Position numbers and translations under genes: made by a program. DNA of 50,244 nucleotides from Bacilli bacterium (lineage in GTDB: Bacteria > Bacillota > Bacilli > Bacillales > Amphibacillaceae). The stretch spans positions 1 to 50,244 of the forward strand of contig DUPD01000012.1 of assembly GCA_012838505.1 (NCBI GenBank). Direction: 5' to 3'. The notes below the pieces were generated by a model. That model did not search any database. It was not told the DNA's origin and was given only the letters and a program-made list of their open reading frames with translations. Positions 7,800-15,134 of the stretch are shown here, one piece after another; position 1 is the first letter of the stretch, and every line of letters starts with the position of its first letter.

Positions 7800-8222
7800 A
7801 TGATTAGAGAAGGAATTGTTGATTTTGTTTTCAAGGAGGTCATTTTTATAAAGAAGCTGGGCTTTGTTGTCGTGGTGTTTGTGTTGTTTTTACTTGTATT
7901 TCAATCGACGTATTTTAGAGAAATGTATTATAGGGGAAAAATTGAGCGTGCGGAAACGGTGGATGTTGAAATGGGTGCTGATCTGAATGCGACTCTGTCT
8001 GACGAGCAGCTATCGGTCATTCAAGAGCTGCTGATCGATACAGACTGGAAGAAAACCAAAGAGGATCTTTCTACAACAGAGTATATGTTGTTTGATGATA
8101 ATTTGTTGGTTGGTATTTTGGATGTGAGAGATGGAGAGTTGACGATTGGGATTGGGCGCTATCAATTTTTACTTGAGGATGTTGAGGTTGATATTTATTC
8201 TGTTATAGCGGTAATTAAATAG
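7800..8222 (+). CDS. Membrane-anchored hypothetical protein with damaged start codon
   Basis: The segment KKLGFVVVVFVLFLLVF is an N-terminal signal-anchor helix, followed by about 100 extracytoplasmic residues rich in Asp and Glu. No family recognised. A perfect AAGGAGG at 7833-7839 lies 8 bases before ATA AAG AAG at 7848, exactly where a start ATG is expected. The natural start therefore seems to have mutated from ATG to ATA. The only upstream in-frame ATG (7800) has a weak site and would add 16 residues (MIREGIVDFVFKEVIF) ahead of the anchor. Expression may be low or lost. The 3' end abuts a glycoside-hydrolase relic on the other strand. Confidence 0.5.
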   Translation: MIREGIVDFVFKEVIFIKKLGFVVVVFVLFLLVFQSTYFREMYYRGKIERAETVDVEMGADLNATLSDEQLSVIQELLIDTDWKKTKEDLSTTEYMLFDDNLLVGILDVRDGELTIGIGRYQFLLEDVEVDIYSVIAVIK

Positions 8223-8327
8223 TAGATTATCATTTGTTAAGCTCATTAAATAGTTACGGTTCGTTTGTTCACGACGCTTTAAGTCGCCATCACGAACGAT
8301 CACGTTTTTACCCTTTAAAACTTTCAT
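8222..8327 (-). pseudogene. 5' relic of a GH127-like (DUF1680) glycosidase gene
   Basis: On the minus strand a start at 8327, with AGGAGG in the leader, reads MKVLKGKNVIVRDG, then LKRREQTNRNYLMSLTNDNL. This resembles the N-terminus of DUF1680/GH127 beta-L-arabinofuranosidases (RRE.NR.YL.SL...NLL). Resemblance stops near 8222, where the gene converging from the left ends. Only about 35 codons, the ribosome site and the cre-bearing promoter remain. The family call rests on a short segment and is tentative; that this is a real 5' gene end is more certain. Confidence 0.45.
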
Positions 8328-8350
8328 TTATCGTGTCCTCCCTATATAAG

Positions 8351-8364
8351 TGTATACGCTTACA
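8351..8364 (-). promoter_or_regulatory. cre-like box upstream of the glycosidase relic
   Basis: Minus strand TGTAAGCGTATACA, 13 of 14 matches to TGWAANCGNTNWCA and nearly palindromic, 24 bases before the relic's ATG. It supports the view that a CcpA-controlled carbohydrate gene once stood here. Confidence 0.55.
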
Positions 8365-8480
8365 ACAATTATGAGCAAAGTTGGAGTGGAAATCAACCGG
8401 TGGAAAGATAGGTTTAGTGGGGGTGAGAAATGAATGAACTAAAGATGCTTCTATTTACAGTTTTCATCCATTATACGCGC

Positions 8481-8600
8481 GAACGCGCATAAATTCAGGA
8501 TTTCGCGCATAAATCGAAAAAATCGCGCATAAATTCAGGATTTCGCGCATAAATCGGAAAATTCGCGCATAAATTCAGAATTTCGCGCATAAACAGATAA
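8481..8600. repeat. Six-copy 20-bp tandem array (CGCGCATAAA units)
   Basis: CGCGCATAAA recurs at 8484, 8504, 8524, 8544, 8564 and 8584, exactly every 20 bases. The other half of the unit alternates between TTCAGGATTT-like and TCGAAAAAAT-like sequence, so a 40-bp higher-order period exists. No gene reads through it. It fills the space between two minus-strand gene ends. Confidence 0.9.
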
Positions 8601-8649
8601 AGCGATAAACACGGATCGTCACGTATTAATCGCTTTGATTGATTTAAAC

Positions 8650-9402
8650 TTAATAGATTTCTAAAAATTCATCGATGTCGATCATCTCATATTCAATCGT
8701 CAGTTGGTCTGGTGCGATTACTTGATAGCCACTGTTTTGATAGGCTAGTAACATGCGGTCTTCAAAATCGTTTGGTAATTCGAAAGTAGAGTCGATATCT
8801 AATAAGATTTCCATTACGTAGGTGTTTGTATCAAAATCAGCCGCTAAGATGTTTTGGGCATACAACATCGGTACTGCTTTTTGAACAAAGTAGATGAATT
8901 GTCCTCTTGTTTGATAGATATCATCTTCGTTTATTTCATCGAGCGGATAGGCTTGGATTTGGTGCCAGATAAAATCATCTGCTGGCATAATTTCGATTTC
9001 GATGTCTTCAAATACTTCCTTTGGGTCAGCGGTTTCGTCGGCGACTGTATTTTCTCGGACATCTTGGTTTAATAATTTATTATATTCTTCCTCTGATATG
9101 TAACTGACAGTACCGTCGATATCTTGAAGGATGATGTGGCCTTCTGGTAATTCGCCTAGTTCTTCGATTTGCTCTTCATATGTAGCGGTGTTTTTTGCGA
9201 CTGGTGATTCCTCTGCTATATACTCGATTTCTTTTTTAGCTAGCATCTCATGCTTAATATTTTGCTGTGCTTCGCCTGCATCGAGTGTCTGGTCGTCTCT
9301 ATTTAATGCTGTCAGAACGATGGCGGCAATAACAGCGATAAATACGATTATTCCAGTAACTATTAATACGCCTCGCTTTTTTGTCTGTTGATTGGTGTTC
9401 AT
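8650..9402 (-). CDS. Membrane-anchored extracytoplasmic protein, unknown function
   Basis: A 250-residue protein with a basic start (MNTNQQTKKRG), one helix at about residues 11-32 (VLIVTGIIVFIAVIAAIVLT) and a large acidic exterior domain rich in E, D and I. No catalytic motif, lipobox or sorting signal is seen. The start at 9402 follows AAGGGGAGAG. A TATAAT-like sequence lies about 30 bases further upstream. I do not recognise a family. It stands alone between the 20-bp array and the terminator of the GTPase gene. Confidence 0.6.
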   Translation of the reverse strand: MNTNQQTKKRGVLIVTGIIVFIAVIAAIVLTALNRDDQTLDAGEAQQNIKHEMLAKKEIEYIAEESPVAKNTATYEEQIEELGELPEGHIILQDIDGTVSYISEEEYNKLLNQDVRENTVADETADPKEVFEDIEIEIMPADDFIWHQIQAYPLDEINEDDIYQTRGQFIYFVQKAVPMLYAQNILAADFDTNTYVMEILLDIDSTFELPNDFEDRMLLAYQNSGYQVIAPDQLTIEYEMIDIDEFLEIY

Positions 9403-9488
9403 AAACTCTCCCCTTAAGTGTGCTTTATCTTGTTATATTATAGCAGATTTTCTCTTGAAATAGAGGTTTAGTCTATAAGTGATCGTAA

Positions 9489-9520
9489 TAAAAAAAGGAA
9501 CTGGCGCTGACCAGTTCCTG
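9489..9520 (-). terminator. Rho-independent terminator of the GTPase gene
   Basis: On the minus strand AGGAACTGG and CCAGTTCCT pair perfectly around a 6-base loop, followed by seven T. Confidence 0.9.
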
Positions 9521-9531
9521 CATTAATCAGT

Positions 9532-10656
9532 TTAATTTAATTGTTTTGGGTTCTTCAGTTCTTTCGCAAATTGTTCTTTGACCATTTTGGCGATGTCTTG
9601 ATGGGTGAGTTCGTTTAGATCATCGACTTCACTGAGTTTTTCACATACTTTAATATAGGCGAAGGCGAGTGCTGTCGTTAGTGATGATGCGACGGTTCCG
9701 CTGATCAGGCCGCCTGTGATGGTGCCAACGCCTGGGATTAACTTGAGAATGTTGCTGACGAGTGATTTACCGATCAGTGTCGCGGTTCCGGTTCCTGCTA
9801 TCGCCGAGATGATCGTTTGGATCAGGGCTCTGGAGTTTGGGAAGCCGAATATATTTGTGATTTTTGCGATCAGTGTCATTTGCATTCCTGATAGCACGAT
9901 CGCGTCTGAAAATGGGATTGGTGTGAAACCGACGCCGAATGAGCTGGCGATAAACCCCATTGACCACTTTTTTGCTTCGTTCGCCTTGAGTGTGATATCA
10001 GATTTTTGGGCGTTGACGAATGCTTTTCTAGTAGCTTCTGGTAGCACGTCAAATGTGAGCTGGACGAGTGTGTTTAGCCCATATGCTGGTACTTCAAAAT
10101 TGCCGATGATTTGTTTGGGTTCAGCTAAGAGTTTGACGATGTTGACAACGGGTAAGTTGAGATTGTCTAAGTATTTTGAAAAGCTTTCGTCGTCGCTAAT
10201 TGATTGTGTTAGGACAAGGATGACGGGCATTTTCTTGGAAAATAGTTTGATCCATTCGATTTCTTCTTTTTCAATTCTGCCTGATTCATAGGAAATACAG
10301 TACCACATCAGGTGGATGTGGTCGCTGACGTCATTGCTTCTTGAGCGATTTTCGATTTCGGCTAATATTTCTGAGCGGATCTCTTCTCTAGCGATATCTT
10401 CAAGTTCAAGTCCTTTTGTATCAAAAAGATTTACCGGCACGGAGGCCTTCTCGATTTTTTTAAGGTGTTTTGTAATCGGTTGTCCTGTACCTGTTTCGGC
10501 AAGTTTTTCTCTGAAAATGGCATTTATCAGTGTGCTTTTTCCAACGCCTGTTTTTCCAGCAATCATTATATTTGGTTTGATCATCTGATTAAAATCAGAT
10601 TCCAATTCTTCAATTAAATTTTCAAGTGAGAAATCTTTTTTCTTTTTTATATCCAT
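9532..10656 (-). CDS. GTPase with DUF697 (YcjF/TIGR00620-like) membrane domain
   Basis: 374 residues. The N-terminal G domain has G1 GKTGVGKST (34-42), a GTGQPIT switch region (56-62), G3 DTKG (79-82) and a G4-like LTQS near 150. The C-terminal half (about 225-345) is a DUF697 region, with ASSFGVGFTPIPFSDA, GGLISGTVASS and two to three hydrophobic helices that may insert in the membrane. DUF697 GTPases are widespread and poorly understood; they are thought to act at the membrane in stress or envelope functions. The start is the ATG at 10656 in a leader without a strong ribosome site. Own terminator downstream; no operon partners. Confidence 0.8.
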   Translation of the reverse strand: MDIKKKKDFSLENLIEELESDFNQMIKPNIMIAGKTGVGKSTLINAIFREKLAETGTGQPITKHLKKIEKASVPVNLFDTKGLELEDIAREEIRSEILAEIENRSRSNDVSDHIHLMWYCISYESGRIEKEEIEWIKLFSKKMPVILVLTQSISDDESFSKYLDNLNLPVVNIVKLLAEPKQIIGNFEVPAYGLNTLVQLTFDVLPEATRKAFVNAQKSDITLKANEAKKWSMGFIASSFGVGFTPIPFSDAIVLSGMQMTLIAKITNIFGFPNSRALIQTIISAIAGTGTATLIGKSLVSNILKLIPGVGTITGGLISGTVASSLTTALAFAYIKVCEKLSEVDDLNELTHQDIAKMVKEQFAKELKNPKQLN

Positions 10657-11093
10657 GGTGTAGTCTCCGATCTATTGTGATGAGTGTCTCTATTAGTTGA
10701 GTTTACCACTTTTAGTTTGTTATTAAACTTAACGAAAGTATAATGACGGTCATTATATAGATTAAAGGATCTATGCAAGGTATTAGGTTATCGAGGAGTG
10801 ATCGTGAAATAGTGTTTGGTATGTTTAGTGCACAAAAGTAAAATTAAAAAAGTAGTGTTTATTATAAATTTAACAGGAACTACAGCAATGATTAACGAAA
10901 GATTACGGTAGTTCCTGTATTTTAGTTGAGACGTTCGGATTCTTGTGACAAATCGCATATAACATAACTAATTCTTAATTATTCATCGTTTATTGAAAAA
11001 AAGTAGTGATGATTAAATTAATTCCTTTTTTTACATGTTTGCACTCGCTTAAAAAGTTAGCTGCGGCCATCCCCCGCGGAACGCGAAGTATTT
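10657..11093. other. Intergenic region with an inverted repeat and a repeat-element scrap
   Basis: No gene seen. ACAGGAACTAC (10873-10883) and GTAGTTCCTGT (10908-10918) are perfect 11-bp arms around a 24-base loop. At 11065-11097, CCCCCGCGGAACGCGAAGTATTTTC resembles the end of the longer intergenic element at 31.9-32.2 kb. The rest is AT-rich and unassigned. Confidence 0.6.
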
Positions 11094-11303
11094 TCAGATG
11101 CAATGTTTTTGTAATTTTTTAACATCGTGAATCTCTAGGTTTGTAACTTCAGCAATAAAGTTTAAATCAATATTTTTTTTCAACATGTTAAGAGCAACTT
11201 TTCTATAGCCAATTTCTTCGCCTATTTCTTTTCCTTTCTCTTCATAATAAATTGCTATTTCAATTATCTTCTCATCTTCTAGCAATTTATTGGGCTCATT
11301 CAT
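11094..11303 (-). CDS. Stand-alone Rpn C-terminal module (RpnS-like)
   Basis: 69 residues beginning MNEPNKLLEDEK, then YYEEKGKEIGEEIG, RKVALNMLKKNIDLNF and IAEVTNLEIHDVKKL. It aligns end to end with the last 65 residues of the long Rpn gene at 11845-12630 and starts at the residue matching the internal Met (LMNEV) there. AAAGGA lies 11 bases before the ATG. In E. coli, short C-terminal products of rpn genes made from internal starts (RpnS) bind and neutralise the nuclease. By analogy this could be a free antitoxin-type module. It could also be the last remains of a deleted full-length gene; the ribosome site favours some expression. Confidence 0.55.
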   Translation of the reverse strand: MNEPNKLLEDEKIIEIAIYYEEKGKEIGEEIGYRKVALNMLKKNIDLNFIAEVTNLEIHDVKKLQKHCI

Positions 11304-11386
11304 AAGAAAGTCATTCCTTTCTATTTGTTCTATAATTTAATGTAGTTATTTCAGTCTACAAATCTTCTTAATTCTAAAGTCATCCT

Positions 11387-11686
11387 TTATTTATTCGTTA
11401 TTTTTTTTATGACTTCAATATCTAGATGAGTGACTTCAGATATAATATCTAAATCAATTTCTCTATTTAACATTGCAATTACAATTTCCTTTGTTACAAT
11501 CTTTCTCTCCGTAACCTTTCCTTGTTCAAAGCCAATTTCTATACCAATAGCTTTTCCTATTTCCATTCCAATTTCTATACCAATATCTTTGCCAATCTTT
11601 TTTCCGATCTTTTTCCCTTTCTCTTCATAAGATATTGGCAATTGTAAAACCATCTCAGCTTCCGATAAAATATTAAATTCTTCCAT
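11387..11686 (-). CDS. Stand-alone Rpn C-terminal module with expanded IG repeat
   Basis: 99 residues. It starts MEEFNILSEAEMVLQLP at the same homologous Met as its neighbours, then SYEEKGKKIGKKIG opening into about eight xxIG units (residues about 24-53), and ends IAMLNREIDLDIISEVTHLD. The repeat is a 12-base-scale reiteration in DNA that lengthens the linker or helix before the conserved tail. AAGGA lies 8 bases before the ATG. Like the 11094 gene it has no nuclease domain. Repeat expansion in frame, and the intact tail, speak for selection on the short product, though replication slippage in a relic is the alternative. Confidence 0.55.
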   Translation of the reverse strand: MEEFNILSEAEMVLQLPISYEEKGKKIGKKIGKDIGIEIGMEIGKAIGIEIGFEQGKVTERKIVTKEIVIAMLNREIDLDIISEVTHLDIEVIKKITNK

Positions 11687-11844
11687 AAAAATTATCCTTA
11701 ATTCTTATTTAAATAAATATTAGATACGAAAACCAATAGTTGCTAATGAGTATGATAATTTAGTTGTTAGTTTAAGAGAAGGTAATTGAATTAATCAGCC
11801 AGATTAGCAATCGACTTTTTTAAATAACCCTTTTTTTATTGTGT

Positions 11845-12042
11845 CTATGTCAGTTCTTGCTTTAATTTCTTAAGTTCCTCAATATCTAGGTGTGTAAATT
11901 CTGCAATTAGATTCAGATCCAGTTCTTTTTTGAGCATTTCAATCGCCACTTCTTGTTTGCCGATTTCTTTCCCCTTTTCCTCGTATGAAACGGTCAGTTC
12001 AAAAATCTTGTCTGCTTCTGGCAATTTGTCTACTTCGTTCAT
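11845..12042 (-). CDS. Possible internal RpnS-type start inside the Rpn gene
   Basis: Inside the long gene, GAGGAGGA lies about 7 bases before an in-frame ATG at 12042, giving a 65-residue product that begins MNEVDKLPEADK. The same arrangement occurs in the copy at 124-499, and the free-standing genes at 11303 and 11686 begin at the same residue. The GGAGGA comes from Glu codons, so coincidence is possible. Confidence 0.4.
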   Translation of the reverse strand: MNEVDKLPEADKIFELTVSYEEKGKEIGKQEVAIEMLKKELDLNLIAEFTHLDIEELKKLKQELT

Positions 12043-12630
12043 TAATTGTTCCTCCTCTTCAGCTGTTAGCTTTAAATAAGATTCAAAAAATCCGTATAGT
12101 AATTTTTGTTTGGCGGGGTTTAGTTGCATTCGGGTAATCATTCGTAAAAATTCCTTTTTAACTTCGATTCGTTCTTCATTCTTATAGCCCATCTCACTTA
12201 GTAATGCCGCTGCGATTGGATTGTCTGAGTGAATATAGTCACGCCAGTTTTGTTTTCGTAGGTGTAAAGTTAAATAATTAAATGTGAGTACGTGGAAAAA
12301 ATCAAAGTCGATTGTGTATTGGTCCTCGTTAAAGTCAGGTTGCCGGTAGCTTTGGGGTTCGATATGCACAATAATAACAACGTCGGAATTTTTTAGCTTT
12401 GTTTCAATCACAAGATCGAGCCTTCTTGTATCACCATCTAACATATTCGTATAGACTTCTTCAGACAACGGTTTGATTTTGCGAAAGTCGATTTCTTTGT
12501 GAATGTCAGGAAAGAAAACTTCGAGAAATTCTTCAAAGAAAGTGCCGATTAACTCTTTGTACAGTTGATCATGTTTTGTGTGGGTCGATTCTTGGGGTTT
12601 TTCTTTGATGAGTAGTGGCGTGGTTGCCAT
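11845..12630 (-). CDS. Rpn-family recombination-promoting nuclease, internally deleted
   Basis: 261 residues: HDQLYKELIGTFFEEFLEVF, FPDIHKEIDFRKIKPLS, then the PD-(D/E)XK core RLDLVIETK and IIVHIEPQS. After PDFNE the sequence jumps to DQYTIDFDFFHVLTFN. Related proteins have about 30 residues between these points (a helix with LLYNKYRKPI-like sequence and a strand ending FSYD), so an in-frame deletion has removed part of the nuclease core. The C-terminal NWRDYI and SYEEKGKEIG parts are intact. Rpn proteins are DNases linked to recombination and phage defence. This one is probably not a working nuclease. Two C-terminal-only paralogues follow downstream on the same strand. Confidence 0.8.
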   Translation of the reverse strand: MATTPLLIKEKPQESTHTKHDQLYKELIGTFFEEFLEVFFPDIHKEIDFRKIKPLSEEVYTNMLDGDTRRLDLVIETKLKNSDVVIIVHIEPQSYRQPDFNEDQYTIDFDFFHVLTFNYLTLHLRKQNWRDYIHSDNPIAAALLSEMGYKNEERIEVKKEFLRMITRMQLNPAKQKLLYGFFESYLKLTAEEEEQLMNEVDKLPEADKIFELTVSYEEKGKEIGKQEVAIEMLKKELDLNLIAEFTHLDIEELKKLKQELT

Positions 12631-12880
12631 TTGATCACATCCTTGTAGGTTATGATGTGAGGTCTGGTTGAGGGGTCTAGCTATAATATAGCATGGTTTT
12701 TCGGCAGTGGCAATCGATAAAGTATCTATGAAAATCGTGAGTTCATTTAATGTTTCATTGACTAATAAGTAGGATTAGTTGTGCTAGTCTTAACGGTGTT
12801 AATATGTTAAAATATAGTTCATTAGCTAGAGATAGGCTACCATTTTGTAGTGTTACTGAATGTTCATCAACGTTTGTTGG

Positions 12881-12893
12881 GTGAATTTTTCAC
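12881..12893. repeat. Dispersed 13-bp palindrome
   Basis: GTGAATTTTTCAC, the reverse complement of GTGAAAAATTCAC found at 21454 and 27855. It lies in the leader of the ugd pseudogene. Confidence 0.5.
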
Positions 12894-12921
12894 AAAAAAA
12901 AATGAAAGTGAAGGTGTACAT

Positions 12922-14089
12922 ATGAAAATTGCAGTTGCGGGGACGGGTTATGTTGGTTTGTCGAATGCGGTTTTGCTTGCGCAGAATCATCAGGTGTTTG
13001 CGCTTGATGTGATTGCGGAGAAGGTTGAGTTGATTAATCAGCGGGTTTCGCCGATTGGTGATGCTGAGATTGAGCGTTTCTTTGCGGAGAAGGAGTTGGA
13101 TTTGACGGCGACGTTGAGTCCGGAAGAGGCGTATCGGGGTGCGGAGTTTGTTGTGATTTCGACGCCGACGAATTATGATGAAGAGAAGCATTTTTTTGAT
13201 ACGAGTTCTGTTGAAGCGGTGATTGAGGATGTCCTTGAAATTAATCCGGGGGGCGACGATGATTATTAAGTCGACGGTTCCTGTTGGTTATACGTTGGAG
13301 ATTCGCGAGAAGTATGGTGTTGATAATATTATTTTTTCTCCGGAGTTTTTGCGTGAGGGTCAGGCGCTTTATGATAATCTTTATCCGTCAAGGGTGATTT
13401 TGGGTGAGGATTCAGAGCGTGCACGCCAGTTTGCTGATCTGCTTGTTGAGGGTGCGGAGAAAGAGGATATTGATGTGTTGTTCACGGATTCGACTGAGGC
13501 GGAAGCGATTAAGTTGTTTGCGAATACGTATCTTGGTTTACGTGTGGCGTTCTTTAATGAGTTGGATACTTATGCGGAAGTACGTGGGTTAAATACGAAG
13601 CAGATTATTGAGGGTGTCGGTTTGGATCCGCGGATTGGTTCGCATTATAATAATCCGTCGTTTGGTTATGGTGGGTATTGCTTGCCGAAGGATACGAAGC
13701 AGTTGCTGGCAAATTACGAGGATGTGCCAAACAATATTATTCGTGCGATTGTTGATTCGAATAGTACGCGGAAGGATCATATTGCTGATCAGATTTTAGC
13801 TCGGGAGCCTAAGGTTGTCGGTATTTATCGTTTGACGATGAAGACGGGTTCGGATAATTTTAGAGCGTCGGCGATTCAGGGTGTGATGAAGCGGATTAAG
13901 GGCAAAGGTGTCGAGGTTGTTGTTTATGAGCCTGTCCTTGAGGAAGATGATTTTTACAATTCGCGTGTGGTGAAGGACCTTGATGAGTTTAAGCAGGTTG
14001 CAGATGTGATCGTTGCGAATCGTTTAACTGATGAGATTAAAGACGTGAAAGAAAAAGTTTATACGCGGGATTTATTTAGTCGAGATTAA
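12922..14089 (+). pseudogene. ugd: UDP-glucose 6-dehydrogenase, frameshifted copy
   Basis: The product would be about 388 residues, close along its whole length to the intact copy at 24533-25702. It starts [14 protein letters not shown] (NAD-binding GxGYVG) and carries [27 protein letters not shown] and the catalytic Cys in [11 protein letters not shown]. The frame breaks in a run of six G at about 13248-13253: five G would restore [12 protein letters not shown]. The upstream frame stops at 13267-13269. It may be a recent pseudogene or a sequencing error in the homopolymer; the rest shows no decay, which favours a very recent event or an error. Codons end in G or T far more often than in the paralogue. 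If functional it would oxidise UDP-glucose to UDP-glucuronate for wall or capsule polymers. Confidence 0.85.
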
Positions 14090-14103
14090 TTTGAAGAGTT
14101 AGG

Positions 14104-14137
14104 GCACCTTGTCGGTAGTGTGATGGGGTGCTTTTTT
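14104..14137 (+). terminator. Terminator of the ugd copy
   Basis: GCACC and GGTGC arms (extended by weaker pairs) followed by six T. Confidence 0.6.
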
Positions 14138-14180
14138 GTGTTGGTAAGGCTGTGGTGGTTTTCAGTTTGGAGATTTGGTG

Positions 14181-14596
14181 TTAATCGTTAGATATCCGTC
14201 TTTGAATCTGGTTGATCTCTAATGAATAGGTGCTAATCTTAAGAAATCCGTTTTTGAATCAGGTTGATTTCTAACGAATAGGAGCTAATCGTCAGAAATC
14301 CGTTTTTGAATCTGGTTGATCTCTAACGAATAGGAGCTAATCATCAGAAATCCGTCTTTGAATCAGGTTGATTTCTAACGAATAGGAGCTAATCGTCAGA
14401 AATCTGTCTTTGAATCAGGTTGATTTCTAACGAATAGGAGCTAATCGTCAGAAATCCGTCTTTGAATCAGGTTGATTTCTAACGAATAGGAGCTAATCGT
14501 CAGAAATCTGTCTTTGAATCAGGTTGATTTCTAACGAATAGGAGCTAATCGTCAGAAATCCGTCTTTGAATCTGGTTGATCTCTAATGAATAGGTG
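14181..14596. repeat. 52-bp hairpin repeat, array 1 (8 copies)
   Basis: Eight head-to-tail copies of exactly 52 bases. Each has a left arm CGTCAGAAATC and a right arm GATTTCTAACG that can pair over 11 positions with one C-A mismatch, then GAATAGGAGCTAAT. The 17-base loop (CGTCTTTGAATCAGGTT type) is nearly constant inside the array. The outer copies (1 and 8) differ most. It lies between convergent genes. The same unit with other loops occurs at 28987, 36915 and 45233. Confidence 0.95.
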
Positions 14597-14744
14597 CTAA
14601 TCGTGTCCTCACTCGTGTGAAAGTCTATAAACAAGTAACGGTTAGGTGATTGGACATATTGGGATTGAGTAGGGAGAGGAATTAGTGTCTATTTTTTGAT
14701 TGTCTAGGAAATTATAAAATTTATGATATGTGGATAATTATCCG

Positions 14745-14905
14745 AAGATGCAGCGTCCAGCTCCAGCGCTCAGCAACTAGCAAACTTCACGCTCCTCCAC
14801 TACGATAAGTCAACATCGGCTCGTACCTTGCCGTGTTTCCTTTATCTCATTGCGAAGCGCTCCAGTTTGTACGTTGCTGAACGGGCGCCTTAAGCTTTTG
14901 TACTT
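14745..14905. repeat. Bacillaceae-type palindromic intergenic element
   Basis: The stretch contains GCAGCGTCCAGCTCCAGCGC, CGATAAGTCAACATCGGC, CCTTGCCGTGTTTCC and GCGAAGCGCTCCAG. GCGCTCAGCAAC on the left can pair with GTTGCTGAACGGGCGC on the right. I recall highly similar intergenic elements scattered in many Bacillus-group genomes. Its GC content is clearly higher than its surroundings and it codes for nothing. The exact ends are uncertain. Confidence 0.6.
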
Positions 14906-14912
14906 TGATGGG

Positions 14913-15122
14913 TTAATCGTCAGGGACGTATTCTAAAATATCGCCTGGTTGGCAGTTTAGTGTTTTGCAGATCGCTTCAAGTGTTGAGAAGCGGATAGCT
15001 TTGACTTTGCCTGTTTTTAAGTTAGACAAATTAACGTTTGAAATATTGACCTGCCTAGCTAATTCGTTCAACTGCATTTTTCGATCAGCGAGGATACGGT
15101 CTAATCTAATAATAATTGCCAC
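14913..15122 (-). CDS. YozG-like Xre-family HTH regulator
   Basis: 69 residues starting MAIIIRLDRILADRKMQ, then a compact helix-turn-helix (LNELARQVNISNVNLSNLKT) and LEAICKTLNCQPGDILEY, the classic YozG/HTH_26 end. I chose the GTG at 15122 because AAGGAG lies 8 bases upstream; the more upstream GTG (15131) overlaps that ribosome site. It follows the DUF2975 gene by 12 bases. This pairing of a DUF2975 membrane protein with a tiny Xre regulator (YoaS/YozG) is common in Bacillota and suggests a regulator whose activity is set by its membrane partner. Confidence 0.85.
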   Translation of the reverse strand: MAIIIRLDRILADRKMQLNELARQVNISNVNLSNLKTGKVKAIRFSTLEAICKTLNCQPGDILEYVPDD

Positions 15123-15134
15123 AAAAAGCACTCC

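Noticed and set aside
9716-10291. 191-codon ORF opposite the DUF697 GTPase
   Set aside because: It is antisense to a clear GTPase gene, has no ribosome site and shows composition expected of a shadow frame.
10873-10918. Inverted repeat ACAGGAACTAC as a terminator or miniature transposon
   Set aside because: Arms are perfect, but there is no T run fitting either neighbour and no target duplication; its sequence partly echoes the nearby GTPase terminator, so I kept it only as a note in the intergenic entry.
14181-14596. Possible CRISPR array
   Set aside because: Units are contiguous, the variable part is the same in all copies of an array, and there are no unique spacers or cas genes. The same holds for the other three 52-bp arrays.
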